A stretch of 64,000 bases of DNA from CADEEN01 sp963751775 (GTDB taxonomy: Bacteria > Pseudomonadota > Gammaproteobacteria > Burkholderiales > Burkholderiaceae_C): assembly GCA_963751775.1 (NCBI GenBank), contig CAVVVW010000013.1, positions 184,428-248,427 on the forward strand. The letters run 5' to 3'. Below the pieces are notes generated by a model. That model did not search any database. It saw only the letters and a program-made list of their open reading frames with translations, and was not told where the DNA came from. Position numbers and translations under genes: made by a program. Of the stretch, positions 9,546-20,896 are shown piece after piece (within the stretch, counting starts at the first letter, position 1; each line of letters starts with the position of its first letter).

Positions 9546-10271
9546 ATGAGCCAGCAGTCCAGCTCCTTTGGCAACCGCAAGATCTGGATCGGCGGCGCGG
9601 CGGCGGCCGTCGCCGTCGTCGTCGTGGCCCAGTTCGCCTTCAGTGGCAAGACCAACGAGAAGGATGTGATCGGCACGATCGCGCCAGCGGATCGCTATCG
9701 CGCGGCGCAGCCGACCGGCGACGACATCAAGGTCGGCTTGCCGACGGCTGGCGGCGGCGCCGATGCGAAGGGCCCGGCCAATACGACGCAGCGCAAGGCG
9801 GTGGCGCAGCCAGGGCGGCGGTGCTGCGCAAGGCGGCGGCGCGGCGCAAGGCGGCGGTGCAGCGCAAGGCGGCGGCGCTGCGCAAGGCGGCGGTGCTGCG
9901 CAAGGCGGCGGCGCTGCGCAAGGCGGCGGCGCTGCGCAAGGCGGCGGTGCTGCGCAAGGCGGCGGCGCTGCGCAAGGCGGCGGCGCAGCCAAGGCGGCGG
10001 CGCGGCGCAAGGCGGCGGCGCGGCGCAAGGTGGCGACGCTGCGCAAGGCGGCGGTGCGCCAAGGCGGCGCGCTGCCAAGGCGGCGGTGCAGCGCAAGGCG
10101 GCGGCGCAGCGCAAGGTGGCGGCGCGCAGGCGCGGCGCAGCGCAGGTGCGGCGCAGCGCAAGGCGGCGGCGCTGCCAAGGCGGCGGTGCTGCGCAAGGCG
10201 GCGGCGCAGCGCAAGGCGGCGGCGCTGCGCAAGGCGGCGGCGCAGCGCAGGCCGGTGTTGCGAAGCAATAA
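9546..10271 (+). CDS. Membrane-anchored Ala-Gln-Gly hexapeptide-repeat protein
   Basis: Unrecognised protein. The N terminus (MSQQSSSFGNRKIWIGG) leads into one hydrophobic segment AAAAVAVVVVAQFAFSG, a membrane anchor or uncleaved signal. A short linker follows (VIGTIAPADRYRAAQP), then about 25 tandem copies of a hexapeptide AQGGGA, and a short tail ending AQAGVAKQ. AGGAGC precedes the ATG at a good distance. The frame used at both ends is open throughout (241 residues), but in the middle it reads Arg/Cys-rich sequence. The AQGGGA frame is restored if the repeats written GCCAAGG had lost one C from GCCCAAGG. The gene has a copy of the sigma promoter motif upstream and a terminator downstream. 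A low-complexity Gly-rich protein of this sort may be a cell-envelope or biofilm component, but nothing proves that. Confidence 0.6.
   Translation: MSQQSSSFGNRKIWIGGAAAAVAVVVVAQFAFSGKTNEKDVIGTIAPADRYRAAQPTGDDIKVGLPTAGGGADAKGPANTTQRKAVAQPGRRCCARRRRGARRRCSARRRRCARRRCCARRRRCARRRRCARRRCCARRRRCARRRRSQGGGAAQGGGAAQGGDAAQGGGAPRRRAAKAAVQRKAAAQRKVAARRRGAAQVRRSARRRRCQGGGAAQGGGAAQGGGAAQGGGAAQAGVAKQ
9791..10258 (+). repeat. Tandem 18-base coding repeat (about 25 units)
   Basis: The unit is GCGCAAGGCGGCGGCGCT with third-position variants, encoding AQGGGA. Most units are 18 bases. About five are 17 or shorter and begin GCCAAGG or GCCAGGG, which breaks the frame. Units near 10125-10160 are degenerate. Because the unit has no stop in any frame, long meaningless open frames cover this stretch on both strands. 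Confidence 0.9.
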
Positions 10272-10351
10272 GCGACTGGCAACCGTCTCTCGACATAAGC
10301 CCGTCGCAGGGAGGCGTCCGATCCGCAATCGCCCTGCCCCCGACTTCTCGA

Positions 10352-10377
10352 CCGCCGGCCCCGGGCCGGCGGTTTTG
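10352..10377 (+). terminator. Rho-independent terminator after the repeat-protein gene
   Basis: CCGCCGGC, loop CCCGG, GCCGGCGG, then TTTTG. A perfect 8-base-pair GC stem followed by a T run, 80 bases after the stop at 10271. It separates the sigma-factor module from the next gene. Confidence 0.85.
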
Positions 10378-10396
10378 TTGCATGAGTCCTGTCGCC

Positions 10397-13356
10397 ATGC
10401 CCTGCGTTCGCGTGTCCCTCTTGCGGCTCGACTGGTCTGCGTTCTGTGTGCGTCGCTGCCGGCTTGCGCTGGCGCTGGCCCGCAGAAGACGAGACCTTGG
10501 CGCATGTCCTACGTGGAGACGAAGGACCTCCAGCTCATCTATATCGACCCCTGGGCTACCTCGTGCCGCACGCCGTGCGCACGTTCACCAACTCGCTCGC
10601 GTGGCAGCGGCGGATGTTCGGCTGGATGCCGTCCCAACGCACCGGCGTGTCTGCTGAAGGACTTCTCCGACTACGGCAACGCCGCCGCCTGGGCTGCGCC
10701 GCGCAACACCGTGACGCTTCGACATCGCCCCGCCGCTCCCACGCGTTCGAGACGAACTCCGCGGCCGAGCGCATGTACTCGCTGATGAACCACGAGCTGG
10801 TCCACGTGGCGACCGGCGACATCGCCTCGCAAGGAGGACCGGCGCTGGCGCGCGCTTCTTCCTCGGCAAGGTCGCGCCGCAGGCGCAGAACCCCGAGACG
10901 CTGCTCTACAGCTACCTGACGATCCCGCGCTTCACCGCGCCGCGCTGGTACATCGAGGGCGGCGCGGTCTTCCTGGAGACCTGGATGGGCGGCGGCCTCG
11001 GCCGCGCGCAGGGCGGCTACGACGAGATGGTGTTCCGGGCCATGGTGCGCGACGACGCGCACTTCTACGATCCGCTGGGGCTCGCCTCGCGCGGCGTCAT
11101 GATCGACTTCCAGGTCGGCGCGAACGCCTACCTCTACGGCACGCGCTTCTTCACCTGGCTCGCCTACGCCCATTCGCCCCGAAAAGGTCGTCGCCTGGCT
11201 CCGGCGCGACGAAGGCAGCGAGCGCTACTACGCCGACCAGTTCCAGCAGGTGTTCGGCCTGCCGCTCGAGAAGGCCTGGCAGGACTGGATCGCCTTCGAG
11301 CACGAATTCCAGCGCGCAACCTCGAAGGTGCGCGAGCATCCGATCACGCCGCATCGCGAGCTCGGCGGCGCGCGGTGGGTTCGATCTCGCGCACGTACTA
11401 CGACGAGGCGACCGGCATGCTCTACGGCGCGTTCCGCTATCCCGGCGTGCTCGAGCACGTCGGCGCGCTGAACACGCGCGACGGCAGCTATCGCACGGCT
11501 CGCCGACATCAAGCGCGCGATGCTCTACCGGGTCGCGTCGTTCGCCTACGACCCGCGCGCGGCACGGCCTTCTTCACCAACGACAACCACGCGCTGCGCG
11601 ACCTGATGGCGGTGGACGTGAAGACCGGCGAGGAGCATGTCGTCATGCTGAATGCGCGCATCGGCGAGATCGTCTTCAATCCGGTCGACCGTCGCTGATG
11701 GGCGTGCGCCACGAAACGGCCTGGCGACGCTGGTGCGCATTCCGCCTCCGTACACCGACGTGGTACCGGGTGCACAAGTTTCCCTACGGAGTCGTGCCCT
11801 CCGACCTCGACATCTCGCCCGACGGCAGGCTGCTGTCGGCGTCGGTGGCCGAGGTCAACGGCGACCAGTTCCTGCGCGTGTGGGAGATCGAGCAACTGCT
11901 GGCCGGCGACGTGAAGCCGCTCTCCGAGTTCCGCTTCGGCCAGTCGGTGCCGGAGAGCTTCGTGTTCTCGCGCGACGGGCGCTACCTGTACGGCAGCAGC
12001 TACTACACCGGCGTGTCCAACATCTTCCGCTACGAGGTCGCCACCGGCGCGATCGAGGCGGTCTCGAACGCGGAAACCGGCTTCTTCCGCCCGTGCCGCT
12101 CGCCGACGGGCGGCTGGTCGTGCTGGCCTACACCGCGAGGGTTTCGTTCCGGCGATCATCGATCCCAGGCCGTTGCAGGACGTCAGCGCGATCACGTTCC
12201 TGGGCGCCGAGCTGGTCGACGTACCCCGTGGTCAAGACGTGGCAGGTGCCGCCGCCCAAGGTCGGTCGACGACGAAAGCTGATCACCGAGCGCGGTCCGT
12301 ACGAGCCCGTCAAGCAGTTGCGGCTGGCGAACGCCTATCCGGTGCTGCAGGGCTACAAGAACTCGGCCGGGATCGGCTACCGCTTCAACTTCGAGGATCC
12401 GCTCCGGTTCGCGAGCCTCGGCATCACCGCCGCCTACACGCCGGGCAACGGCGACGAGCCTGGCGGCCAGCAGGCGCACGTCGACATACACGGCAGCTAC
12501 CTCGGCTGGCGCGCCGGGCTGTCGTGGAACCGGTCGGACTTCTACGACCTGTTCGGCCCGACCAAGCGCAGCCGCAAGGGATCGCGGCCAAGCTGGGCTA
12601 CGACTAGTTGCTGATCTACGACGAGCCGCGCAAGCTGGATCTGAGCTACGATCTCGCCTACTACGACCAGATCGACACGCTGCCGAACGCGCAGAACGTC
12701 GAGACCAACTTCACGCGCCTGGTCACCGGGGAGTCGCAGCTCCACTACACCGACGTGCGGCGCTCGCTCGGCGCCGTCGACGACGAGAAGGGCATTGCCT
12801 GGACACCTCGCTGTACCTGAGTCGCGCCGAACGCGCGACGCATCGCGCCTGCGCGGTGGGCTCGACCTCGGCTTCGCGCTGCCGCTGGCGCACTCGTCGA
12901 TCTGGCTGCGCACCGCCGCCGGCGTCGCCAACGGCGACCGCAACAACACCGTCGCCAATTTCTACTTCGGCGGCTTCGGCAACAACGACGTCGACAGCGG
13001 AGTCGTCAAGCGCTATCGCGAGTACTGGTCGCTGCCCGGCTTCGGGATCGACGAGATCGGCGGCCGGCGCTTTGCAGCAGATGGTCGAATGGAACCTGCC
13101 GCCCTATGTCTTCGAATCGGCCGGCACGCCGGGCCTCACCTCACCTGGCTGCGGCCGGCGGTGTTCGCCACCGGACTGTGGACCGACGCCGGCGGCAGCG
13201 GCGGGCGTCGCGACGTGGCGAGCGTCGGCGGGCAGGTCGACTTCCGATTTCGATCCTGCACTGGTACGACATGACGCTGTCGGCCGGCTACGCCGTCGGC
13301 TTCGAGGGCTCGCAAGCGCGCGCACCGAGTGGATGATCTCGCTCAAGATCATGTAA
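10397..13356 (+). CDS. Predicted surface protein: zinc peptidase domain, propeller-like region, C-terminal beta-barrel
   Basis: About 985 residues, read over several frameshifts. A signal-like stretch (PLAARLVCVLCASLPACAGA) lies near 10415-10475. At 10791-10805 is HELVH inside SLMNHELVHVATGD, and about 50 residues later WYIEGGAVFLETW: an HExxH...E arrangement as in gluzincin metallopeptidases of the MA type. The middle (11400-12200) has propeller-like repeats such as PSDLDISPDGRLL, SFVFSRDGRYLYGSSYYTG and VSNIFRYEVATG. From about 12320 on, alternating-residue strands such as GIGYRFNFEDPLRFASLGIT and LDLSYDLAYYDQID suggest an outer-membrane beta-barrel, ending WMISLKIM with no terminal Phe. 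An in-frame TAG at 12605-12607 replaces an expected Tyr codon. ATG 10382 is an alternative start. Peptidase activity and outer-membrane location are inferred. Confidence 0.65.
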
Positions 13357-13371
13357 GGCGACACTGCGCGG

Positions 13372-14376
13372 ATGCCGATCGCCCTGCTGCTGCCGCGCCT
13401 GGTCGGCCTGCTGCCCGTGCTGGGCTTGCTCGCCGCGCTGCTCTACCTCGACAGCTACAAGCTCGTGAGGCTGCGCGCCGTGCTCGCGATCGTCGCCGCG
13501 GGCGCGCTGGCCGCCGGCGCCTGCTATCTGCTCAACGGCCGTTGCTCGGCCACTCGGCATCGACCTCGCCAGCTTCTCGCGCTACGTCTCGCCGATCATC
13601 GAAGAGCTGCTGAAGGGCCTGGTCATCGTCGTGCTGATCCGCAGCCACCGCATCGGCTTCCTGGTCGACGCGGCGATCTTCGGCTTCGCCGTCGGCACCG
13701 GATTCGCGCTGGTCGAGAACATCTACTTCCTGCAGCTGGTGCCGGACGCCGGGATGGCGACCTGGATCGTGCGCGGCTTCGGCACCGCGATCATGCACGG
13801 CGGCGCGACCGCCATCTTCGCGGTGATGGGCCTGGCGATGCTGGAGCGCCCGGGGGCGCCGCGCTGCGCTCGCTCGCCCGGGGCTGGCCTCGCCGTGGTG
13901 CTGCACTCGGCGTTCAACCACCTGCGCCACGCCGCAGGTGGCCACGCTGACCGTGCTCGTCGCGCTGCCGCTGCTGTTCTACGTCGTGTTCCAGCGCAGC
14001 GAAGCGGCCATCGGCGACTGGCTCGGCGCGGGCTTCGACGCCGACGCGGAGATGCTGGAGCTGATCAACTCCGGGCTGCTTGCCGACTCGCCGGTCGGCC
14101 GGTACCTGCACACGATGAGCGACCGATTCGCAGGCCCGGTGGTCGCCGACCTGCTCTGCTATCTGCGGCTCTACACCGAGCTCGCGCTGCGCGCCAAGGG
14201 CATCCTGATGATGCGCGAGAACGGCTTCCGAGCTCGACGACGAGGCCAAGGCCAACTTCGCCGAGCTGCGCTACCTCGAGGCGAGCATCGGCAAGACCGG
14301 CCTGCGCGCGGTGCACCCGCTGCTGCACATGAGCCACAAGGACCTGTGGCAGCTCTACATGCTCCAGGCGGCCTGA
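13372..14376 (+). CDS. PrsW-like intramembrane metalloprotease
   Basis: Polytopic membrane protein of about 334 residues, starting 15 bases after the preceding stop. All family motifs are present in order: PIIEELLKGLVIVVLI (EExxK), GFALVENIYF (ExxxF-like), GTAIMHGGATAIFAVMG (H in helix) and VVLHSAFNH. These Glu and His residues are the proposed zinc ligands of the PrsW/CPBP-related proteases; in Bacillus PrsW cuts an anti-sigma factor. The C-terminal 130 residues are soluble (LYTELALRAKGILMM, HMSHKDLWQLYMLQ). Frame changes near 13545, 13860, 13925 and 14230 are treated as errors. An anti-sigma factor gene lies 4 kb upstream, but a substrate relation is only a suggestion. Confidence 0.85.
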
Positions 14377-14381
14377 GTCGG

Positions 14382-17300
14382 TCAGCGAGCGGCGCGGGCG
14401 GTCGCCTTGAGCAAGGCCTCGACCAGCGCATCGACCCGGATCGGCTTGGTCACGTAGTCGTCCATGCCCGCGGCCAGGCATTCCTCGCGGTCGCCCTGCA
14501 TCGCGTTGGCCGTCATCGCGACGATGCGCGGCCGCTCGGCCGGCCAACGCTTGACGATCTCGCGGCTGGCCTCCAGCCCGTCCATCTCGGGCATCTGCAC
14601 GTCCATCAGCACCACGTCGTAGCGTCTGGCGCGCGACGCTCTCGATGGCCTCGATGCCGTTGCTGGCCAGGTCGGCCCGGTAGCCCATCTGCTGCAGCAG
14701 GCGCAGCGCGAGCTTCTGGTTCACCACGTTGTCCTCGGCCAGCAGGATGCGCAGCGGGTGGCGGCTGGCCATCTCCGTGTCCATCGTCGGCTTGGCCTGG
14801 GTGCCGCGGGCCTGGCGTGAGCGTCGTGCGCCAGCAGCGTCATCAACGTGTCGAAGAGCTGGCTCTGGCGCAGCGGCTTGGCCAGCGTGGCCTCGAACAG
14901 GCCCTCGGCTTCGGCCGGGTTTCGCGGCGACCGAGCGAGCTGAAGAGCACCAGCGGCAGCGCCGGGTTCGCGGCCTTGATCTGCGCGCGCCAGCGCGACG
15001 CCGTCCATGCCGGGCATGTGCATGTCGAGGATGGCCAGGTCGAACGGCGCGCCGCCCTGGATCCATTGCAGCGCCTGCGCGGGCGATTCCGTGTCCTGCG
15101 GCACGCATGCCCCATTTGGCGGCCTGCAGCGCCAGGATGCGCCGGTTGGTGGCGTTGTCGTCGACCACCAGGATGCGCTTGGACGCCAGCGCCGGCTGCT
15201 CGCCGATGAAGCTGCGCCGCTGGCTCGCCGGCAACTCGGCGCGCGGCGCACGGATCGTGAAGCGGAAGGTGCTGCCGTGTCCGGGGCCGGCGCTCTCGAC
15301 CCACATCGTGCCGCCCATCAGCTCGGCCAGGCGCTTGCTGATCGCCAGGCCCAGGCCCGTGCCGCCGTACTTGCGCGTGGTGCTGCTGTCGGCCTGGCTG
15401 AAGCTCTGGAACAGCTTGGCCATGCCCGCTTCGCTGAGGCCGATGCCGGTGTCGCGCACCGCAAACTCGAGCAGCGGCTCGCCACTGTCGACCTTGCTCG
15501 TCTGGACCGTCAGCACGACTTCGCCCGTCTCGGTGAACTTGACCGCGTTGCTGAACAGGTTGAGCAGGATCTGGCGCAGCCGCGTGACATCGCCGTTGAC
15601 GGCCGCCGGCACCTCGCCCTCGAAAACGTAGGCGATGTCGAGGTGCTTCTCGGCGGCGCGGGCGCTGATCAGGTCGAGCGCCGACTCGACGCAGTCGCGC
15701 AGGTCGAACGGGTGCGACTCGACGTCCATCCGCCCGGCCTCGATCTTCGAGAAGTCGAGGATGTCGTTGATGATCGTCAGCAGCGCATCGCCCGAGTCGC
15801 GGATGGTGCCGGCGAAGTCGCGCTGCTCGGCGTTGAGCGGTGTGTCGAGCAACAGGCCGCTCATGCCGATCACCGCGTTCATCGGCGTGCGGATCTCGTG
15901 GCTCATCGTCGCCAGGAACGCGCTCTTGGCCTCGTTGGCGGTCTCGGCCGCGCGCTTTCGCTTGTTGCGCCTCGTTGAACAGACGCGCGTTCTGGATTGC
16001 GATCACGGCCTGGTCGGCAAAGGTTTGAAGCAAGCCCAACTCCTTGGCCGAAAAGGCACCGCGCGCACGTGCCACACCGATGGCGCCGATGCCACGGTCT
16101 TCCCACAGCATCGGCGCAAAGGCCATCGACTGGTAGCCGGCGACCTTCGATACCTTGCGAATCACGTCCGGCACATCGGCGCCGTTGGCGGTGTCGGCGT
16201 AGTGCACGACGCGCCGCTCCCGGATCGCGCGGCCGGCGGGCGTCAATTCGACCGGCGCCGGGAATGTCGCGGCCACCGTGTCGTGCGCATTGCCGACATA
16301 CGCCGCAATCTGCAACTGGCCCTGTCCGTCGACCAGAAGCACGTCCATCTCGTCGCCGCCGAACAGATGCTTGCAGCTCTGCAGGATCTTGTCGAACACC
16401 GGCTGAGCGTCGGCGACCGAGCCGCTGATCACGCTCAGGATTTCAGCCGATGCCTTCTGTTGTTCGAGCGACTCCTTGGTCTCGTTGAACAGACGCACGT
16501 TCTCGATCGCCACCACCGCCTGGCGAGCGAAGGTCTGCAGCAGTGCGATCTCCTTGCCGTCGTACGAGCCCCGTCTCGGCGCGGTTGACCGTGATCGCCC
16601 CGATGACCTGCCGGTCGCGCAGCATCGGCACCGACAGGCCGCTGCGAAAACCCGCCAGTTCGCAGGCCCGCTTCATCGCCGGCGCGTACTCGGTGTCGGA
16701 CAGCGCCAGCAGGTCGGCCACGTTGACCACGTCGCGGTTGCGCATGGCGCGCGCCGCGATCGAGGTGCTGCTGCGCAGCGGCTGCGGCCAGGCCTCGCGC
16801 AGGGCGGCGGCACCGGCCTCGTTGACGCCATGCAGGCTGACCAACTGCACCATCCCGCCTTCCACCAGCCGCGTCACCAGGCAGAAGCGTGCCGCGGTGA
16901 GCGACGCCGCGCGCTCGGCAATGATGTCGAACACCGGCTGCACGTCGGTCGGCGATTGGCTGATCACCTGCAACACCTCGGAAGTGGCTGTCTGGCGCGC
17001 CAGCGCTTCCTGGGTCTGCTGGAACAAACGCACGTTCTCGATCGCGATCACCGCCTGATCGGCGAAGGTCTGGGCCAGCGCGACTTCCTGGCCGTCGAAC
17101 GTGCCGGTGGCGGCACGCAGAATCGTCAGGCAGCCGATCGCCCGCCCCTCACGCAGCAGCGGCACGAACAGGCCGGACTGGTAGCCGAGCGCAATGGCCA
17201 GCTGACGCATGCGCGGGAACTGCGTCGCCGCCTCGGCCGTGTCGGCCACCGCGATCAGGCGCGACTCGAGGATGCAGGTGCCGGCCCCGCTACCGCGATC

Positions 17301-20300
17301 CAGCGGCCAGGGCTTCAGGATGTTGCCGGCGTGGTCGTCGCTGTCGCTCGCATAGGCCACCGACTCGATCATCTCGCCACGGGGCATCGCCAGCGCCACC
17401 GCCTTGCCGGCGAACAGCCTGCGGCAACTGTGCACGATCGCGTCGAACACCGGCTGGGTGTCGGTCACCGAGCCGCTGATCACGCGCAGGATCTCGGCTG
17501 TCGCCGTCTGTTGTTCGAGCGCCTCCTTGGTCTCGTTGAACAGGCGCACGTTCTCGATTGCGATCACGGCCTGGTCGACGAAGGACTGCATCAGCGCGAT
17601 CTCCTTGTCGCTGAACGCACCGGCGGTCTCGCGCACGACGCCGATGGTGCCGATGCATTCGTTGCCGCGCATGATCGGCAGCATCAACGATGCGCGGTAG
17701 CCGCCTTCGTCATAAATGCGCTGCTCGTGGGGCGGCAACTCGATCGCCGACCAGTCCGGCAGATGCAGCATCGACTTGCCGAGCATGACCCTTGATGGGA
17801 AGTTGGCCTCGGCATCGAGCGGCACCACCGCCGCCGACGGCTCACCGGCAGGTTGACCCTTCTTGGCCAACGACATCAAGCGATAGCCGTCGCCCTCGCG
17901 CCGCATCACCACCGCCATCGCGACATCGAACAGCCGCAGTGCGGCGTCGACGATGGCGCGGAACACCGGCTGGATGTCGGTGGGTGACTCGCTGATGACC
18001 TTGAGAATCGCCGCCGTCGCCGTCTGCCGCTCGAGCGCCTCGTTGGTCTCGTTGAACAGGCGCGCGTTCTGGATCGCGATCACGGCCTGGTCGGCAAAGG
18101 TGCGCAGCAGCGCGAGTTCCTTGTCGCTGAACGGACGTGGCGGCGAGCGCGCGATGTCGATGGTGCCGATGCCCTGACCCTGCCAGAGCATGGGCGCGCT
18201 GGCGAGCGAGAAGTTCGCGTAGCTCTGCACCAGCTTGGAGACGTAGCCGGGCATGTGTCCGGCGGACGCGTCGGGTATGTGCACGACGTCGCCGCTGCGC
18301 ATCACGCGCTCGCTCACCGAGCCAGCCAGTGGACGTGGGTACTCCGCCTTGACCATCGCCGTGAAGTGGCCGCGATAGGCGGGGAAGTCGATCAGGCCAT
18401 CGCGCGCCAGGCAGATGCCCATCTCGTCGGTGCCGAACAGGCGCTGGCAACTGTCGAGAATGCGTTCGAACACCGGTTGAGCGTCGGCCATCGAGCTGCT
18501 GATCACCTGCAGCACCTCGGCCGTCGCAGTCTGGCGCTCGAGCGCGGCGCGCGTCTCGTCGAACAGGCGGGCGTTGTTCAGCGCGATGGTCGCCTGCAGC
18601 GACAGCCCGACCAGGAACTCCAGTTCACGGGCCTCGAACGGGCTGCCGCCGGTGCGCCACACCGCCATCGCGCCCTGCACTGCCGTGCCAGCCAGCAGCG
18701 GCACCACCATCAGCCGCTCGTCGCGGCGACTCTCGGTGCCGGCAATCTGCACCGCACGCGAATCGGCCGCGGTGTCGTTGATGAACTCGGGCTTGCCGCT
18801 TTGCAGCAGGCTGCCGATGATGCCCTGGCCCGGTTCGATGACGGTGGCCTTGAGTTCGTCGGCGATCTCGCCCAGCGCGACGATGGCGCGGAAGTCATTG
18901 CCGCCTGGCTCGGGCAGGAAGATGGCGCTGTTCTCGGCCACCAGCAGGTCCTTGGCGTGGGCCGCGATGCGGTCCATTACGGTGGCCAGGTCGAGCGTGG
19001 AAGACAGGTCGCGGCCGACGTCGGACAGCGCCGATGACTCGCGCGCATTGCGCTGCGTCGCGTCGAACAGGCGCGCGTTCTGCAGCGCCACGCCCATGCT
19101 TGCAGCGATTGTGCTCAGCAGGTGCACTGCCGGTTCGTCAAACGCGTCCTCGCGTTCGAAGCTCTCGATCTGTATCGACGCGCGCAGCTCACCGGCAATG
19201 TGGATCGGGACAAAGACGACACTCAGGCACGCATCGGTGCCGGGCGTGGTCTTGATGCCGTAATCGGCGATCGCTGCCTGGCTGCCGAGAACCACCGACT
19301 GGCCGCCCACCAGCGCCTGCCCCAATTTCGAATTCGGTCTGTACGGCGACGGCGGGAAGGACAGGCGCTTGCCATGTTCGTAGGTGTAGAGGTGGTGAAT
19401 GAGGTCGGTCTGCTCGTCGCGCCAGTTGATGCCGATGTCGCCGGTGCTGAACATCTCGCGCAGCTTGTCGCCGACCAGGTCGACGATGGCCTGGAAGTTC
19501 AGCTCCCGCGCCATGCCCTGCTGGATGCTGTTGATGACCGCCAGCTCCGACGAACGGCGCTCGGTCTCCTTCAGCAGCCGCTGCGTCTCGTCGAACAGGC
19601 GCGCGTTCTCCAGCGCCGTACCCAGGCTCGACGCAACCGTCTCCAGCAGGCGCACGGCCGCAGCGTCGAACGCGTCCTCGCGCTCGAAGCTCTCCATGCC
19701 CACCTGGCCGATGTAGCGCTCGCCGACCATCACCGGCACGTACACGCCCGAGGACGGCATGTCCGTGCCGGGCACCACGGCCATCTGATAGGCAGCAAAT
19801 TCGGCCGCGTTGCGGGCGACCAACGTACGACCTGCGCGCACCTCGCGATACCAGATCTTGTCTTCGCGTGGCACAAACGCGGGGCAGGCGCTGGCGCACG
19901 CCGTGCTCGACGGCGTAGGGCATGTGAATCGTCTTGCAGTCGTCGTCGAGCAGGCCGATGTAGAGGTCCTTGCTCGCGAACACTTCGCGCAGCTTCTCGC
20001 CGACGACGTCGACGATGGCCTGGAAGTCCAGCTCGCTCGCTCATCGAGCGCTGGATGCTGTTGATCACCGCCAGCTCGGCATTGCGTTGCTCCAAGTTGC
20101 GCGGTGCGCTCGGCCACCTTGTGCTCCAGCGCCGCGGTCGCGCGGAGGTTGGCCAGCGCGATCGCGGCCTGTTCGGCAAGCTTCGCCAGCAGGTCACGGT
20201 CGGCGGAATCAAAGCGGCCGACTGGCCTTCGATGTCGGCGTACAGGTAGCCCAGCAGGTCGTGCTGGGCGAGCAGTGGCGCCACCAGGCATGAGCGCTGG

Positions 20301-20657
20301 TCGACCGCCGCGGCGCCTTGCGGGCCATGGCGCAGGCTGCTCGCACGGCTGCGACGCGCTTCGTCGAGCCACGGCGAGACGGCCTGCAGCAGCGCCGCGG
20401 CGATCTCGCCTTTCGGCACGCGCGCGCCGGCAAGCCGCAGATCCGTCGGGGCCTTCGAGCAACAGCAGCACGCGTTCGGCACCGCTGAGTCTGGTGGCCT
20501 CGCCGATCAGGGTCTTGCACCACGCGGCCTCGCTGTGCAGTTGGTTCAGGCGCAGGCCGCTGTCGATCAGGCGCTCGAAGCGTCGTGGCCGGGCGGCCCC
20601 GGCAAGGGCCACCGGTGCGCTTGGGCGAGGCTTGGCGGGGAGCGATGCGGCGCTCAT
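14382..20657 (-). CDS. Giant GAF(x9) hybrid histidine kinase with two receiver domains
   Basis: Predicted cytosolic sensor kinase of about 2,090 residues. The N-terminal GAF (RFERLIDSGLRLNQLHSEA) is followed by about eight more GAF domains. Two have the INSIQQGMARELNFQAIVDL linker (near 20050 and 19520), one starts LSDVGRDLSSTLDLATVMDR (19030), and five start with ATAEVLQVIS-like helices (18500, 17980, 17480, 16960, 16440). HisKA is MSHEIRTPMNAVIGMSG at 15906, HATPase RKYGGTGLGLAISKRLAELM, receiver 1 ILVVDDNATN with ILDMHMPGMDG, receiver 2 ILLAEDNVVN with VLMDVQMPEMDG. The stretch 16560-19900 is nearly free of frame breaks. Kinase and receiver regions match the kinase at 894-7605 closely, but there is no TPR region and no Hpt gene follows. 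Start ATG 20657 is chosen because coding similarity begins there. Confidence 0.85.
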
Positions 20658-20896
20658 TTCTCGTCGTACCCGGCATGAAGCGCTCGATCTCCCCCACTGA
20701 CGGTGCGCAGACGCTGGCACCGCCGTGCACCGTGCCAGCAACCGGCGGGCGCGTCAACAGGGCAAGCGTGCGCGTGAGCTGCGGCGCCGCGAGCGGGACA
20801 CATATCGATCGGCGCTGACCGCTGCGGGCGGGTACGGCCGATGCGCGTCGCGGTTTGCTCAGCCGCGCGCTGCGCGCTGCGGCCGACTGGGCAGCG

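Noticed and set aside
9791..10258. Possible CRISPR array
   Set aside because: The repeats are directly adjacent 18-mers without unique spacers and they encode protein.
9700..10500. Several long overlapping open frames on both strands, rich in Arg/Ala/Pro/Cys
   Set aside because: They arise because the 18-base repeat unit has no stop codon in any frame. Only the frame encoding AQGGGA has an anchored start, a ribosome binding site and a promoter-like motif.
20658..20896. Possible small gene between the second kinase and infA
   Set aside because: Short open frames exist on both strands but none shows a good ribosome binding site or recognisable protein.
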